Source: an uncultured Clostridia bacterium
GTDB taxonomy: Bacteria > Bacillota > Clostridia > Christensenellales > Borkfalkiaceae
Reading direction: 5' to 3'
NCBI GenBank assembly: GCA_946627905.1
Contig: CAMOVY010000052.1
Location: 1-7,781, forward strand
Length of the DNA stretch: 7,781 nt
Translations under genes and position numbers: made by a program
Notes under the pieces: generated by a model
Seen by the model: the letters and a program-made list of their open reading frames with translations, nothing else
What the model was told of the DNA's origin: nothing
The model's database searches: none
Shown: piece by piece, positions 1-5,908 of the stretch
Position numbering within the stretch: position 1 is the stretch's first letter
Layout of the letters: the number at the start of each line of letters is the position of its first letter

Positions 1-123
1 GTGTTCGTAATCGAAAACGTCTCTAAATAGTTGCGGATGTTTTACGTCCTGCAAAGGATATTTATAATAACCCTCTTCAAGCAGATTGGTCTTTTTGTTG
101 GTTTCAATCGTTTTTCTGTGCAT
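1..123 (-). CDS. N-terminal fragment of an unidentified protein, possibly a 2-isopropylmalate synthase-like (DRE-TIM) enzyme
   Basis: This is the first 41 codons of a minus-strand gene that runs off the left edge. The ATG overlaps the aminotransferase stop by one base (TGATG) and follows a near-perfect AAGGAGG SD (GGAGG at 131-135) with a 7-nt spacer, so the start is well supported and translation is probably coupled to the upstream gene. The visible protein begins MHRKTIETNKK and later reads HPQLFRDVFDYEH. It is hydrophilic, with no signal peptide or membrane segment. The LFRDVFDY-type leader resembles, from memory, the N-terminal extension of clostridial proteins annotated as 2-isopropylmalate synthase-like, and an aminotransferase neighbour would fit. 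No catalytic motif lies in the window, so the product name is a weak inference, although the reading frame itself is solid. Confidence 0.8.
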   Translation of the reverse strand, partial: MHRKTIETNKKTNLLEEGYYKYPLQDVKHPQLFRDVFDYEH

Positions 124-1316
124 CACTTTACCTCCTTAATAAATTCTGCTATTCTGTCAATACCTTCTTTAATATCTTCAATAGATATCGCGTAAGAAAG
201 CCTTATACAGTCGTCGTTGCCGAAAGCCACGCCGGGGACTACCGCTACGCCCTTTTTAAGCGCCGCGTCCGCAAAAGACAGCGACCCGTCTATAACTTCA
301 TCCTGATATTTTTTGCCGTAAACTCCTGAAACGTCTACGAACATATAGAACGCGCCCGCCGGTTCGGAATATTTAAGGCACGGGATTTCGTCTATGCGCC
401 GCATCATATATTTTCTTCTTTCGTCGAAAACCGACTGCATTTCGGAAACGAATTTTTCGCTCTCTAGGGAATTTAACGCTTCAACCGACGCGTATTGCGC
501 TATGGAACAAGCGTTGCTCGTAGTATGGCTCTGCATACTTGAAACGGCTTTGGCTATTTCCAAAGGCGCGGCAATATAACCTATACGCCAGCCCGTCATA
601 GAGTAAGTTTTACTCATACCGTTTACTATTACGTTATGTTCTTTAAGGTATTCTCCGCACGCGGCAATCGAATAATGTTTTGCGCCGCCGTAAACTAACT
701 TTTCGTAAATTTCGTCCGAAACGACGTATAAACCGTGTTTTTCAACGACCTTGGCAAGCGATTTGATTTCTTCTTCCGAATAAACCGCGCCCGTCGGATT
801 GTTAGGCGAATTGAGTATAAAACACTTGGTTTTAGGCGTTATCGCCTTTTCAAGTTCTTCCGCGGTGATTTTGTAGCCGTTTTCCGCTTTAGTGTTTACG
901 AAAACGGTTTTGCCGCCCGCAAGCCCCACAAGTTCGGGATAAGTCAGCCAGTACGGCGAAGGCAAAACAACTTCGTCCCCTTCGTCGACTATTGTGCAGA
1001 TAGCGTGATACAAAGAACTCTTTGCGCCTGACGACACGACTATTTGAGAAGGTTCGTACGATAGCCCGTTATCTTTTAAGAATTTATCGCAGATAGCGGT
1101 TTTAAGTTCTTGCATACCCGATGCGGGCGTATACTTGGTAAACCCGATATCGAGTGCGTGCTTTGCCGCGTTTATTATGTATTCGGGCGTGTTAAAATCC
1201 GGTTCGCCCGCGCCGAAACCTATAACGGAGATGCCCGAAGCTTTCATTTTTTTTGCCTTTGCCGTTATCTCCAGCGTCAAAGACGGTTTAATGTTGCTGA
1301 CTTTCTTGGAAACCAT
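123..1316 (-). CDS. aspB: Aspartate-type (class I, PLP-dependent) aminotransferase
   Basis: A 397-residue cytosolic fold-type I aminotransferase, full length for the AspB (subgroup I-gamma) family. It would move an amino group between an amino acid, most likely aspartate, and 2-oxoglutarate using pyridoxal phosphate. Visible landmarks are GAGEPDFNTP near residues 35-44, SPYWLTYPE near 120-128, NNPTG at 172-176, SDEIYE starting at 200 with the pyridine-contacting D201, the PLP-binding lysine K236 in SKTYSMTGWRIGY, and the substrate-carboxylate arginine R372 in IRLSYA. The start follows an AAAGGAG SD that overlaps the prfA stop (11 nt between the genes), and the stop overlaps the next ATG by one base, so the gene sits inside a compact operon. 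Substrate choice cannot be read from sequence: related enzymes act on aspartate, prephenate or aromatic amino acids. The family call is very secure, the gene symbol less so. Confidence 0.93.
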   Translation of the reverse strand: MVSKKVSNIKPSLTLEITAKAKKMKASGISVIGFGAGEPDFNTPEYIINAAKHALDIGFTKYTPASGMQELKTAICDKFLKDNGLSYEPSQIVVSSGAKSSLYHAICTIVDEGDEVVLPSPYWLTYPELVGLAGGKTVFVNTKAENGYKITAEELEKAITPKTKCFILNSPNNPTGAVYSEEEIKSLAKVVEKHGLYVVSDEIYEKLVYGGAKHYSIAACGEYLKEHNVIVNGMSKTYSMTGWRIGYIAAPLEIAKAVSSMQSHTTSNACSIAQYASVEALNSLESEKFVSEMQSVFDERRKYMMRRIDEIPCLKYSEPAGAFYMFVDVSGVYGKKYQDEVIDGSLSFADAALKKGVAVVPGVAFGNDDCIRLSYAISIEDIKEGIDRIAEFIKEVK

Positions 1317-1327
1317 ACTTTTCTCCT

Positions 1328-2404
1328 TTAATCTTCGTCAAAACCCGCCGCAAGTCTACTTTCCCTGTCGGCAATGTTAAGCGCTTCTATCATCTCATCT
1401 AAATTCCCCATCATAAAACTGTCCAGCGAATATAAGGTAAGCCCTATTCTGTGGTCGGTTATGCGCCCCTGCGGAAAGTTGTAAGTCCTTATCCGCTCCG
1501 AACGGTCGCCCGTTCCCACCTGACTGCGCCTGTTTTCGGAATATTCTTTATCCGCCTGCGACTGATAGTAGTCGTAAAGACGGCTTTTTAAGACTTTCAT
1601 AGCCTTTTCGCGATTTTTAGTCTGCGAACGCTCGTCCTGACAAAGTACCACTATTCCCGTCGGAATATGCGTAAGCCTTATACACGATTCGGTTTTGTTT
1701 ATGTGCTGACCGCCCGCGCCGCTCGAACGCAAAGTATCTACGCGCAAGTCCTTTTCGTCTATATTTATTTCAACGTCCGTCGCTTCGGGAAGCACCGCCA
1801 CCGTTGCGGTAGAAGTGTGTACCCTGCCCTGCGATTCCGTTTCGGGAACGCGCTGTACGCGGTGCACTCCGCTTTCGTATTTTAACTTACCGAACGCCGA
1901 CTTGCCCGAAATTGAAAACACAACTTCCTTAACTCCGCCGAGTTCTGTGGAGTTGTTGTCAATCTCTTCGGTTTTCCAACGGTTCTTTTCGGCGTATTTT
2001 ACGTACATTCTGTATAATTCGTAGGCAAAAAGGCTGGCTTCTTCACCGCCCGCGCCCGCGCGGATTTCCATAATAACGTTTTTATCGTCGTCGGGATTTT
2101 TCGGAAGCAACAGAATACGCAGTTCGGAAGATATTTTTTCGAGTTTATCCTTACAGGACAAAATCTCTTCTTCCATAAGGTCTTTCATCTCTTTATCCGT
2201 TTCTGCCGCAATATCCCGTTCCAAATCGGACAACTCTTTACTGACTTTTTTATATTCGGTGTATTTTTCCACCGTTTCGGACATATCGGCAAGTTCTTTC
2301 GTGTACGCTTTCCACTCGTCTATCCGCGCGATAACGTCCGCACGCCCTACGAGTTCGTTTAATTTTTCATAGCGCTCTAACATCTTGTCGAGTTTTTTAA
2401 ACAT
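1328..2404 (-). CDS. prfA: Peptide chain release factor 1 (RF1)
   Basis: A 358-residue class I release factor of usual length. It recognises UAA and UAG in the ribosomal A site and triggers peptidyl-tRNA hydrolysis. The N-terminal third is a charged helical domain. The codon-recognition tripeptide is P187-E188-T189 (PxT class) in HRVQRVPETESQGR, which separates RF1 from RF2 (SPF). The catalytic GGQ is at 231-233 in GAGGQHINKTES, and its glutamine is the residue PrmC methylates. The downstream QDERSQTKNREKA and RIRTYNFPQGRITDHR segments are typical. The ATG overlaps the stop of the upstream YqhQ-PrmC gene by one base (TAATG), with an SD-like AAGGCGG 7 nt before it, so RF1 is probably made by coupled translation right after its own modifying enzyme. 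Nothing appears damaged. Confidence 0.98.
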   Translation of the reverse strand: MFKKLDKMLERYEKLNELVGRADVIARIDEWKAYTKELADMSETVEKYTEYKKVSKELSDLERDIAAETDKEMKDLMEEEILSCKDKLEKISSELRILLLPKNPDDDKNVIMEIRAGAGGEEASLFAYELYRMYVKYAEKNRWKTEEIDNNSTELGGVKEVVFSISGKSAFGKLKYESGVHRVQRVPETESQGRVHTSTATVAVLPEATDVEINIDEKDLRVDTLRSSGAGGQHINKTESCIRLTHIPTGIVVLCQDERSQTKNREKAMKVLKSRLYDYYQSQADKEYSENRRSQVGTGDRSERIRTYNFPQGRITDHRIGLTLYSLDSFMMGNLDEMIEALNIADRESRLAAGFDED

Positions 2405-4197
2405 TAAAGTACCGCCTTTATGATTCTGTCGATGTTTTCGTAATCTTTTATTATGTCAATTTGCGAAAAGTCTTTAAGCATTTGCTTGATTTCTTCCGCC
2501 TGCCCTATACCGCACTCCAAAAACAGTATTCCGCCTTTGTTTAAGAACTTCGGCGCGTCTTTTGCGATTATGCGGTAAAAATGTAGCCCGTCTTCGCCGC
2601 CGTCAAGCGCCGAAATCGGCTCGAAATCCCGTATTTCCTTCTGTAGTCCTTTTATATCTTCGCTTTTTATATACGGCGGGGTAGATATTATAACGTCAAA
2701 CTTTTCGCTGTCGAACGTTTCGAACATATCGCTTAAAACGAATTTTATTTTCGCGTTGTTTATCTCTTCGTTTTCTTTGGCGAGTTTAAGCGCGTCTATG
2801 CTTATATCCGAAGCGTATACGCAAGCGCCCGTTTCCTTGCTGACGGCAACCGCTATAGCGCCGCTACCCGTGCATAAATCCAGCACGGTTTTAGTCTCGT
2901 CTATACATTTTAACGCGTTTTCTACCAAAAGTTCCGTTTCGGGGCGCGGAATAAGCGCCCTTTCGTCGGTTTTAATTCTGTATCCGTAAAAATCCGTGTC
3001 TCCGACGCAGTACCAAAGCGGTCTGCCCGTAATTCTTTCGTCCGTCAGCGCGTAAATCTTTTCCGCGTTTTTAACCGACACAAGATTGTCCGTATTGACT
3101 TCGTCGCGCTTTATGCCTAAGCTTAAAGAAACTATCCACTCCGCTTCCGCGTCTTCTTCTATGCCGTTTTCTTTAAGTTTTGCCTTTACTTTATTAAACA
3201 CGTCCACCCGTTTTTCGGGCAACGCGAATTGCCGTTCCGCAATACTCTCGTCGTTATCCATTTCGTAAACCGCCTTAAAGGAAGTTATGGCAACTTCAAG
3301 CATTTCGTTATCAGGTTCACGCGTAGTCAAAAGTTGCAATAAAAACCCGGGGGCTTTCAAAGGATATACCAAGGGGCTTTTGGTTTTAGCAAGCAGTTTT
3401 AAAAGTTCGTACGAAATACCCGCGACTACGGGCAAAAGCGCAAGTTTTAAAAGCACCCTTAACGCGCCCTGAACGCTCTGCCCTAAAAGCGCTTCTACGC
3501 AAGCCATAACGATTATACTTATAAACAGCACGAAAACGATAAACGTTGTGCCGCATCTGTCGTGCACGCGCGGGCATTTTTTTGCGTTTTCTACCGTCAA
3601 ATCAAGTCCGCGTTCGAAACAGGTTATGGTCTTATGCTCCGCGCCGTGATACATAAAGGTTCGCCTTATATCCTTAAGCAGCGATACCGAAAGTATATAC
3701 AGCACGAAAATAAGCAGTTTTACCCCGCCTTCGATAAAATTCTTCGCCCATATGCCGAACCGTATACCGAAAAGTTTTTCCAGCCCGCCGCGAATAAGTT
3801 GCGGTAAAAACATAAAAAGAACTACGGCGAGTACAAGCCCCAAAAGCACGGAAATAACGCTGACAACCGTCATAACGTTTATCTTAAGTTTTTCGGCAAG
3901 CCACTTTTCGAATTTTGACGGTTCGCCTTCCCCGTACACTTCCGCGGAACGCATAAGCGTTTTAGTACCGCCGAAAAGCGCGTCGATAAAAGCGACTATA
4001 CCGCGAATTAACGGCAAGCGTAAAAACACGTTCCTGCGCGCGGACTTTCTGCGTTTGGTTTCCAAACGGATAATACCGTCCGCGTCGCGCACGGCGGTGG
4101 CCTCCGCCTTTTCGCCACGCATATACACGCCTTCTAACACCGCCTGACCGCCGATAGACACACGCTTTTTAAGTTGTTCGGTTTTAGTTTTACTCAT
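2404..4197 (-). CDS. prmC: Fusion of YqhQ/DUF1385 membrane protein with PrmC release-factor glutamine methyltransferase
   Basis: A 597-residue protein joining two normally separate proteins. Residues 1 to about 312 are a DUF1385 (YqhQ) protein: GGQAVLEGVYMRG at 16-28, hydrophobic segments near 58-76, 107-135, 158-174, 217-239 and 245-269, HGAEHKTITCFE at 184-195 and HDRCGTTF at 212-219. Its biochemical role is not established. Residues about 330-597 are PrmC, the SAM-dependent enzyme that N5-methylates the GGQ glutamine of RF1/RF2: a helical N-terminal domain, IPRPETELL at 416-424, the SAM motif LDLCTGSGAIAV at 439-450, acidic D464, and a C-terminal EC-G loop. The usual NPPY is TPPY at 506-509, replacing the substrate-binding Asn (codon ACC instead of an AAC/AAT). 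The ORF is unbroken. The ATG has no SD directly upstream and lies just after a terminator hairpin. The stop overlaps prfA. I infer that the methyltransferase half is held at the membrane unless it is also made separately from M313. Confidence 0.93.
   Translation of the reverse strand: MSKTKTEQLKKRVSIGGQAVLEGVYMRGEKAEATAVRDADGIIRLETKRRKSARRNVFLRLPLIRGIVAFIDALFGGTKTLMRSAEVYGEGEPSKFEKWLAEKLKINVMTVVSVISVLLGLVLAVVLFMFLPQLIRGGLEKLFGIRFGIWAKNFIEGGVKLLIFVLYILSVSLLKDIRRTFMYHGAEHKTITCFERGLDLTVENAKKCPRVHDRCGTTFIVFVLFISIIVMACVEALLGQSVQGALRVLLKLALLPVVAGISYELLKLLAKTKSPLVYPLKAPGFLLQLLTTREPDNEMLEVAITSFKAVYEMDNDESIAERQFALPEKRVDVFNKVKAKLKENGIEEDAEAEWIVSLSLGIKRDEVNTDNLVSVKNAEKIYALTDERITGRPLWYCVGDTDFYGYRIKTDERALIPRPETELLVENALKCIDETKTVLDLCTGSGAIAVAVSKETGACVYASDISIDALKLAKENEEINNAKIKFVLSDMFETFDSEKFDVIISTPPYIKSEDIKGLQKEIRDFEPISALDGGEDGLHFYRIIAKDAPKFLNKGGILFLECGIGQAEEIKQMLKDFSQIDIIKDYENIDRIIKAVL
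3259..3276 (-). promoter_or_regulatory. Possible internal ribosome binding site and ATG for a free PrmC
   Basis: AAGGCGG (3270-3276) stands 8 nt before an in-frame ATG at 3261-3259, codon 313 of the fused gene, close to the domain boundary. The same AAGGCGG heptamer precedes the prfA ATG. Initiation here would give a 285-residue protein, about the length of free-standing PrmC. The heptamer also encodes Lys-Ala-Val in the YqhQ tail, so chance is a real alternative. Confidence 0.3.
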
Positions 4198-4208
4198 ATC
4201 GCAAGGTA

Positions 4209-4248
4209 TAAAAAACGGCTTTAAGGTACAAAAACTCCTTAAAGCCGT
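4209..4248 (-). terminator. Intrinsic terminator after rpmE
   Basis: On the minus strand a perfect 12-bp stem (arms 4237-4248 and 4215-4226, ACGGCTTTAAGG against CCTTAAAGCCGT) with a 10-nt loop is followed at once by a run of six T, then ATA. This is a standard rho-independent terminator 14 nt past the rpmE stop. It ends only about 17 nt before the start codon of the fused YqhQ-PrmC gene, so that gene depends on read-through or its own promoter. Confidence 0.88.
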
Positions 4249-4262
4249 GCTTAAAACAGAAC

Positions 4263-4472
4263 CTATTTTGCTTTGCTGTATCTCTTGTTGAATTTATCAA
4301 CACGGCCGCCGGTATCAACCAGTTTTTGCTTACCCGTAAAGAACGGATGACATTTACTGCAAATATCAACCTTTATAACGTCTGTTTTTTTAGTGGAACC
4401 GGTCTTAAAAGTTTCCCCGCAAGCGCAAACCACGGTAACTTCGTGATAGTCCGGATGAATTTCCTGTTTCAT
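4263..4472 (-). CDS. rpmE: 50S ribosomal protein L31, zinc-binding (C+) type
   Basis: A 69-residue protein of full family length. L31 lies at the intersubunit bridge of the ribosome. It begins MKQEIHPDYHEVTVVCACGE and carries the four zinc ligands C16, C18, C38 and C41 (CxC and CxxC), so it is the zinc-holding form rather than the cysteine-less paralogue made under zinc limitation. The DICSKCHPFFTGKQKLVDTGGRVDKFNKRY segment pattern at 36-65 is classic. A GAGG SD precedes the ATG by 6 nt, a consensus promoter lies just upstream and a terminator just downstream, so it is probably expressed mainly as a single-gene transcript. In many Bacillota rho sits directly upstream; here a divergent dehydrogenase-like gene does. 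Confidence 0.98.
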   Translation of the reverse strand: MKQEIHPDYHEVTVVCACGETFKTGSTKKTDVIKVDICSKCHPFFTGKQKLVDTGGRVDKFNKRYSKAK

Positions 4473-4502
4473 AACGCACCTCGTAATGTATTTTACCGTG
4501 AT

Positions 4503-4531
4503 ATTATATTATATTTTGGAAAAATAGTCAA
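4503..4531 (-). promoter_or_regulatory. Strong sigma-A promoter for rpmE
   Basis: On the minus strand TTGACT (4531-4526), a 17-nt spacer and TATAAT (4508-4503) match the housekeeping consensus at 11 of 12 positions. Transcription would start near 4496, giving a leader of about 24 nt that contains the GAGG ribosome binding site. The upstream edge touches the inverted repeat beginning at 4532. Confidence 0.85.
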
Positions 4532-4596
4532 CTGTTAGCAAACGATTTTTCAAATTTTAAAGAAATTTATTTTTAAACGCATAGTTTGGCTAACAG
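4532..4596. repeat. Imperfect inverted repeat between divergent promoters
   Basis: CTGTTAGCAAAC at 4532-4543 is mirrored by GTTTGGCTAACAG at 4584-4596: 8 bp pair perfectly (CTGTTAGC with GCTAACAG), then 4 bp more across a single bulged G at 4588. The arms are separated by 40 nt of very AT-rich DNA. The left arm abuts the rpmE -35 box, and the right arm ends 12 nt before the -35 box of the plus-strand gene. It could be a pair of operator half-sites, or chance. Confidence 0.5.
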
Positions 4597-4608
4597 GGGC
4601 ATATTTGC

Positions 4609-4637
4609 TTGCAATTTATTTGGTTTTGTTGTACAAT
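4609..4637 (+). promoter_or_regulatory. Sigma-A promoter for the dehydrogenase-like gene
   Basis: TTGCAA (4609-4614), a 17-nt spacer and TACAAT (4632-4637) form a reasonable housekeeping promoter (9 of 12 consensus bases). The predicted transcription start near 4644 lies before the ATG at 4668. The promoter overlaps codons of a longer in-frame reading from 4605, which argues against that upstream start. Confidence 0.7.
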
Positions 4638-4667
4638 ATGATAAATTTCAACTTTCACGGAGCGGAT

Positions 4668-5684
4668 ATGAAAGGTTATAAACTGATTAAACCTTTTACT
4701 CTTTCGGAAAAAGAAACGGCTGACGTTTCGGAAGAAAACCATATTGCCAAGGTTCGCACGACTAAAGCGCTTATCACCTTGCCTGACGTTTTGCGCTACA
4801 CGGGCGAAACGGAACTTGCTGACGTTATTATGGGTAGCGCCGGTATAGGCGTTATAAGCGAAACGGACAACAATCTGTTCGAACTCGAAAAAGGTCAACG
4901 CGTTTACGTAGAACCCGTAAGAGAGTGCAACGAGTGCTATAACTGTAAAAAGGGCGACTATAGCAAATGTTCCGACTTGCAGGTAGCCGGCGAAGATTTC
5001 GACGGATTTTTAAGCGATTTCGTTTCCGCCGCGCCTGAAAAACTTTTTGCTCTTCCCGACAGCGTGTCCGATAACCAAGCGCTTTTTATTAACCACATTT
5101 CGCTTGCCCTTGCGGTATTCGATAAGTTGAACATCCAAAAAGGCGATTACGTGGCGGTTGTCGGCGCAAATAATTTCGGGAACATTTTTTCACAATTACT
5201 TATTTACTATCAGGCTGTCCCCATCGTCATGTCGCTCGATAAAGACAATTACGAAGCCGTCAAAAAATCCGGCATTTATTATGCGTTAGGTCCTGACGAC
5301 AACTGGCAGAAAGAAGTTTCTAATATCACAAGCGGGCGTATGACCGATAAGGTCGTTTACGTTGCCGACTGCAATATCCCCGTTGCCAAAGCGTTTTCTC
5401 TCGCTTCTTTCGGCGCGGCGGTCGTGTTCACAGGCACAACCAACAAAACCGGTCCCGTGTATTTTACGCAAGCGGTCAAAAAACAACTCGATATCCATTG
5501 TATAAACACGGGCTTCGGCAATACTGCGGCAAGCATAAACCTTATAGCAAACAAGGCGATAAATTTCAATAATCTTAAAATCGAAGAGTGTGCTTACGCG
5601 GACGTACCGAACGTATTTAAAAATCTTGCCGAACAACTTGAAAAAACGGACAAAATAAGCGAAACTATAGTAAGTCTTATTTAA
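4668..5684 (+). CDS. Zinc-type medium-chain dehydrogenase/reductase-like protein lacking catalytic-zinc ligands
   Basis: A 338-residue cytosolic protein with the layout of the alcohol/sorbitol dehydrogenase (MDR) superfamily: a GroES-like N-terminal part, then a Rossmann part from about residue 160. The structural-zinc site is intact, with C87, C90, C93 and C101 in the pattern Cx2Cx2Cx7C. The catalytic-zinc positions are not: the usual GICGTD region reads KALITLPDV (33-41) and the usual GHE reads GSA (56-58). The nucleotide loop is VVGANNFGN (164-172) rather than GxGxxG. It may be a divergent oxidoreductase that works without catalytic zinc, or a non-enzymatic binding protein; substrate unknown. 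I chose ATG 4668 (GGAG 5 nt before it) over the ATG at 4605 because a promoter lies between them. It is a single-gene transcript between its own promoter and a strong terminator, divergent from rpmE. Confidence 0.85.
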   Translation: MKGYKLIKPFTLSEKETADVSEENHIAKVRTTKALITLPDVLRYTGETELADVIMGSAGIGVISETDNNLFELEKGQRVYVEPVRECNECYNCKKGDYSKCSDLQVAGEDFDGFLSDFVSAAPEKLFALPDSVSDNQALFINHISLALAVFDKLNIQKGDYVAVVGANNFGNIFSQLLIYYQAVPIVMSLDKDNYEAVKKSGIYYALGPDDNWQKEVSNITSGRMTDKVVYVADCNIPVAKAFSLASFGAAVVFTGTTNKTGPVYFTQAVKKQLDIHCINTGFGNTAASINLIANKAINFNNLKIEECAYADVPNVFKNLAEQLEKTDKISETIVSLI

Positions 5685-5706
5685 TTTACGTTAAAACGGT
5701 TTGAAA

Positions 5707-5760
5707 AATAAACACCCGCGCCCCGACCTTAAGTTTAAGGTCGGGGCGCGGGTGTTTATT
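5707..5760. terminator. Bidirectional terminator: perfect palindrome with 26-bp arms
   Basis: Arms 5707-5732 and 5735-5760 are perfect reverse complements around a 2-nt centre (GT at 5733-5734). The core is GC-rich (CACCCGCGCCCCGACC and its complement) with an A-rich outer left end and a T-rich outer right end. It sits between convergent genes, 22 nt past the dehydrogenase-like stop, and shares its last two bases with the spoVM stop codon. Read on the minus strand the stem is followed by TTTATTTTT, and on the plus strand by TTTATTACG, so it should work in both directions but better for the rpe-spoVM side. Confidence 0.88.
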
Positions 5761-5845
5761 ACGCATTACGTTTCAGTTTAGACGCAAAAACAAGTCTTAA
5801 TATTCCCCTTACGAACTTCGGCGGCTTAAAGCAATATATTCTCAT
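5759..5845 (-). CDS. spoVM: Stage V sporulation protein M (SpoVM), 28 residues
   Basis: A 28-codon gene. SpoVM is a tiny amphipathic helix that senses convex membrane curvature on the forespore surface and recruits the coat ATPase SpoIVA. The protein begins MRIYCFKPPKF and continues V12 R13 G14 I15 L16 R17. Aligned without gaps to B. subtilis SpoVM (from memory, MKFYTIKLPKFLGGIVRA), it keeps Y4, K7, P9, K10, F11, G14, I15 and R17, including the key Pro9. The tail is basic (KLKR at 23-26). Departures are Pro at 8 and Arg at 13. An AGGGG SD (5852-5856) lies 6 nt before the ATG. The position downstream of rpe matches the B. subtilis arrangement, and a terminator overlaps the stop. Length, alignment, SD and synteny agree, so I am fairly confident even though the gene is short. 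Confidence 0.87.
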   Translation of the reverse strand: MRIYCFKPPKFVRGILRLVFASKLKRNA

Positions 5846-5875
5846 AATATACCCCTGAAAAGTTTTATATATCAT

Positions 5876-5883
5876 AGAGTATG
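5876..5883 (-). promoter_or_regulatory. Possible sigma-E -10 element for spoVM
   Basis: CATACTCT on the minus strand resembles the sporulation sigma-E -10 consensus (CATACANT). It would start transcription near 5869, about 24 nt before the spoVM ATG. I see no good -35 at the expected 13-15 nt upstream, so the evidence is only half a promoter. The family expectation that spoVM is a mother-cell (sigma-E) gene supports it. Confidence 0.27.
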
Positions 5884-5908
5884 CTGTTAAGTCCGAAAAA
5901 GTGATAGA

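Noticed and set aside
735..1031. 98-codon plus-strand ORF inside the aminotransferase
   Set aside because: Antisense shadow of the conserved NNPTG region, with no motif of its own.
2060..2400. Possible RF2 rather than RF1
   Set aside because: The recognition tripeptide is PET (PxT class), not SPF, and the gene sits next to prmC in the prfA position.
3752..4147. 131-codon plus-strand ORF opposite the YqhQ part
   Set aside because: It is a Ser/Thr/Pro-rich antisense shadow of the DUF1385 codons, with no family motif.
4605..4667. N-terminal extension of the dehydrogenase-like protein from ATG 4605
   Set aside because: The extra 21 residues overlap the promoter -35 and -10 boxes (4609-4637), and there is no good SD before 4605; GGAG before 4668 is better.
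4590..4898. 102-codon minus-strand ORF over the dehydrogenase-like gene start
   Set aside because: It lies antisense to a conserved coding region and a promoter and has no recognisable family features.
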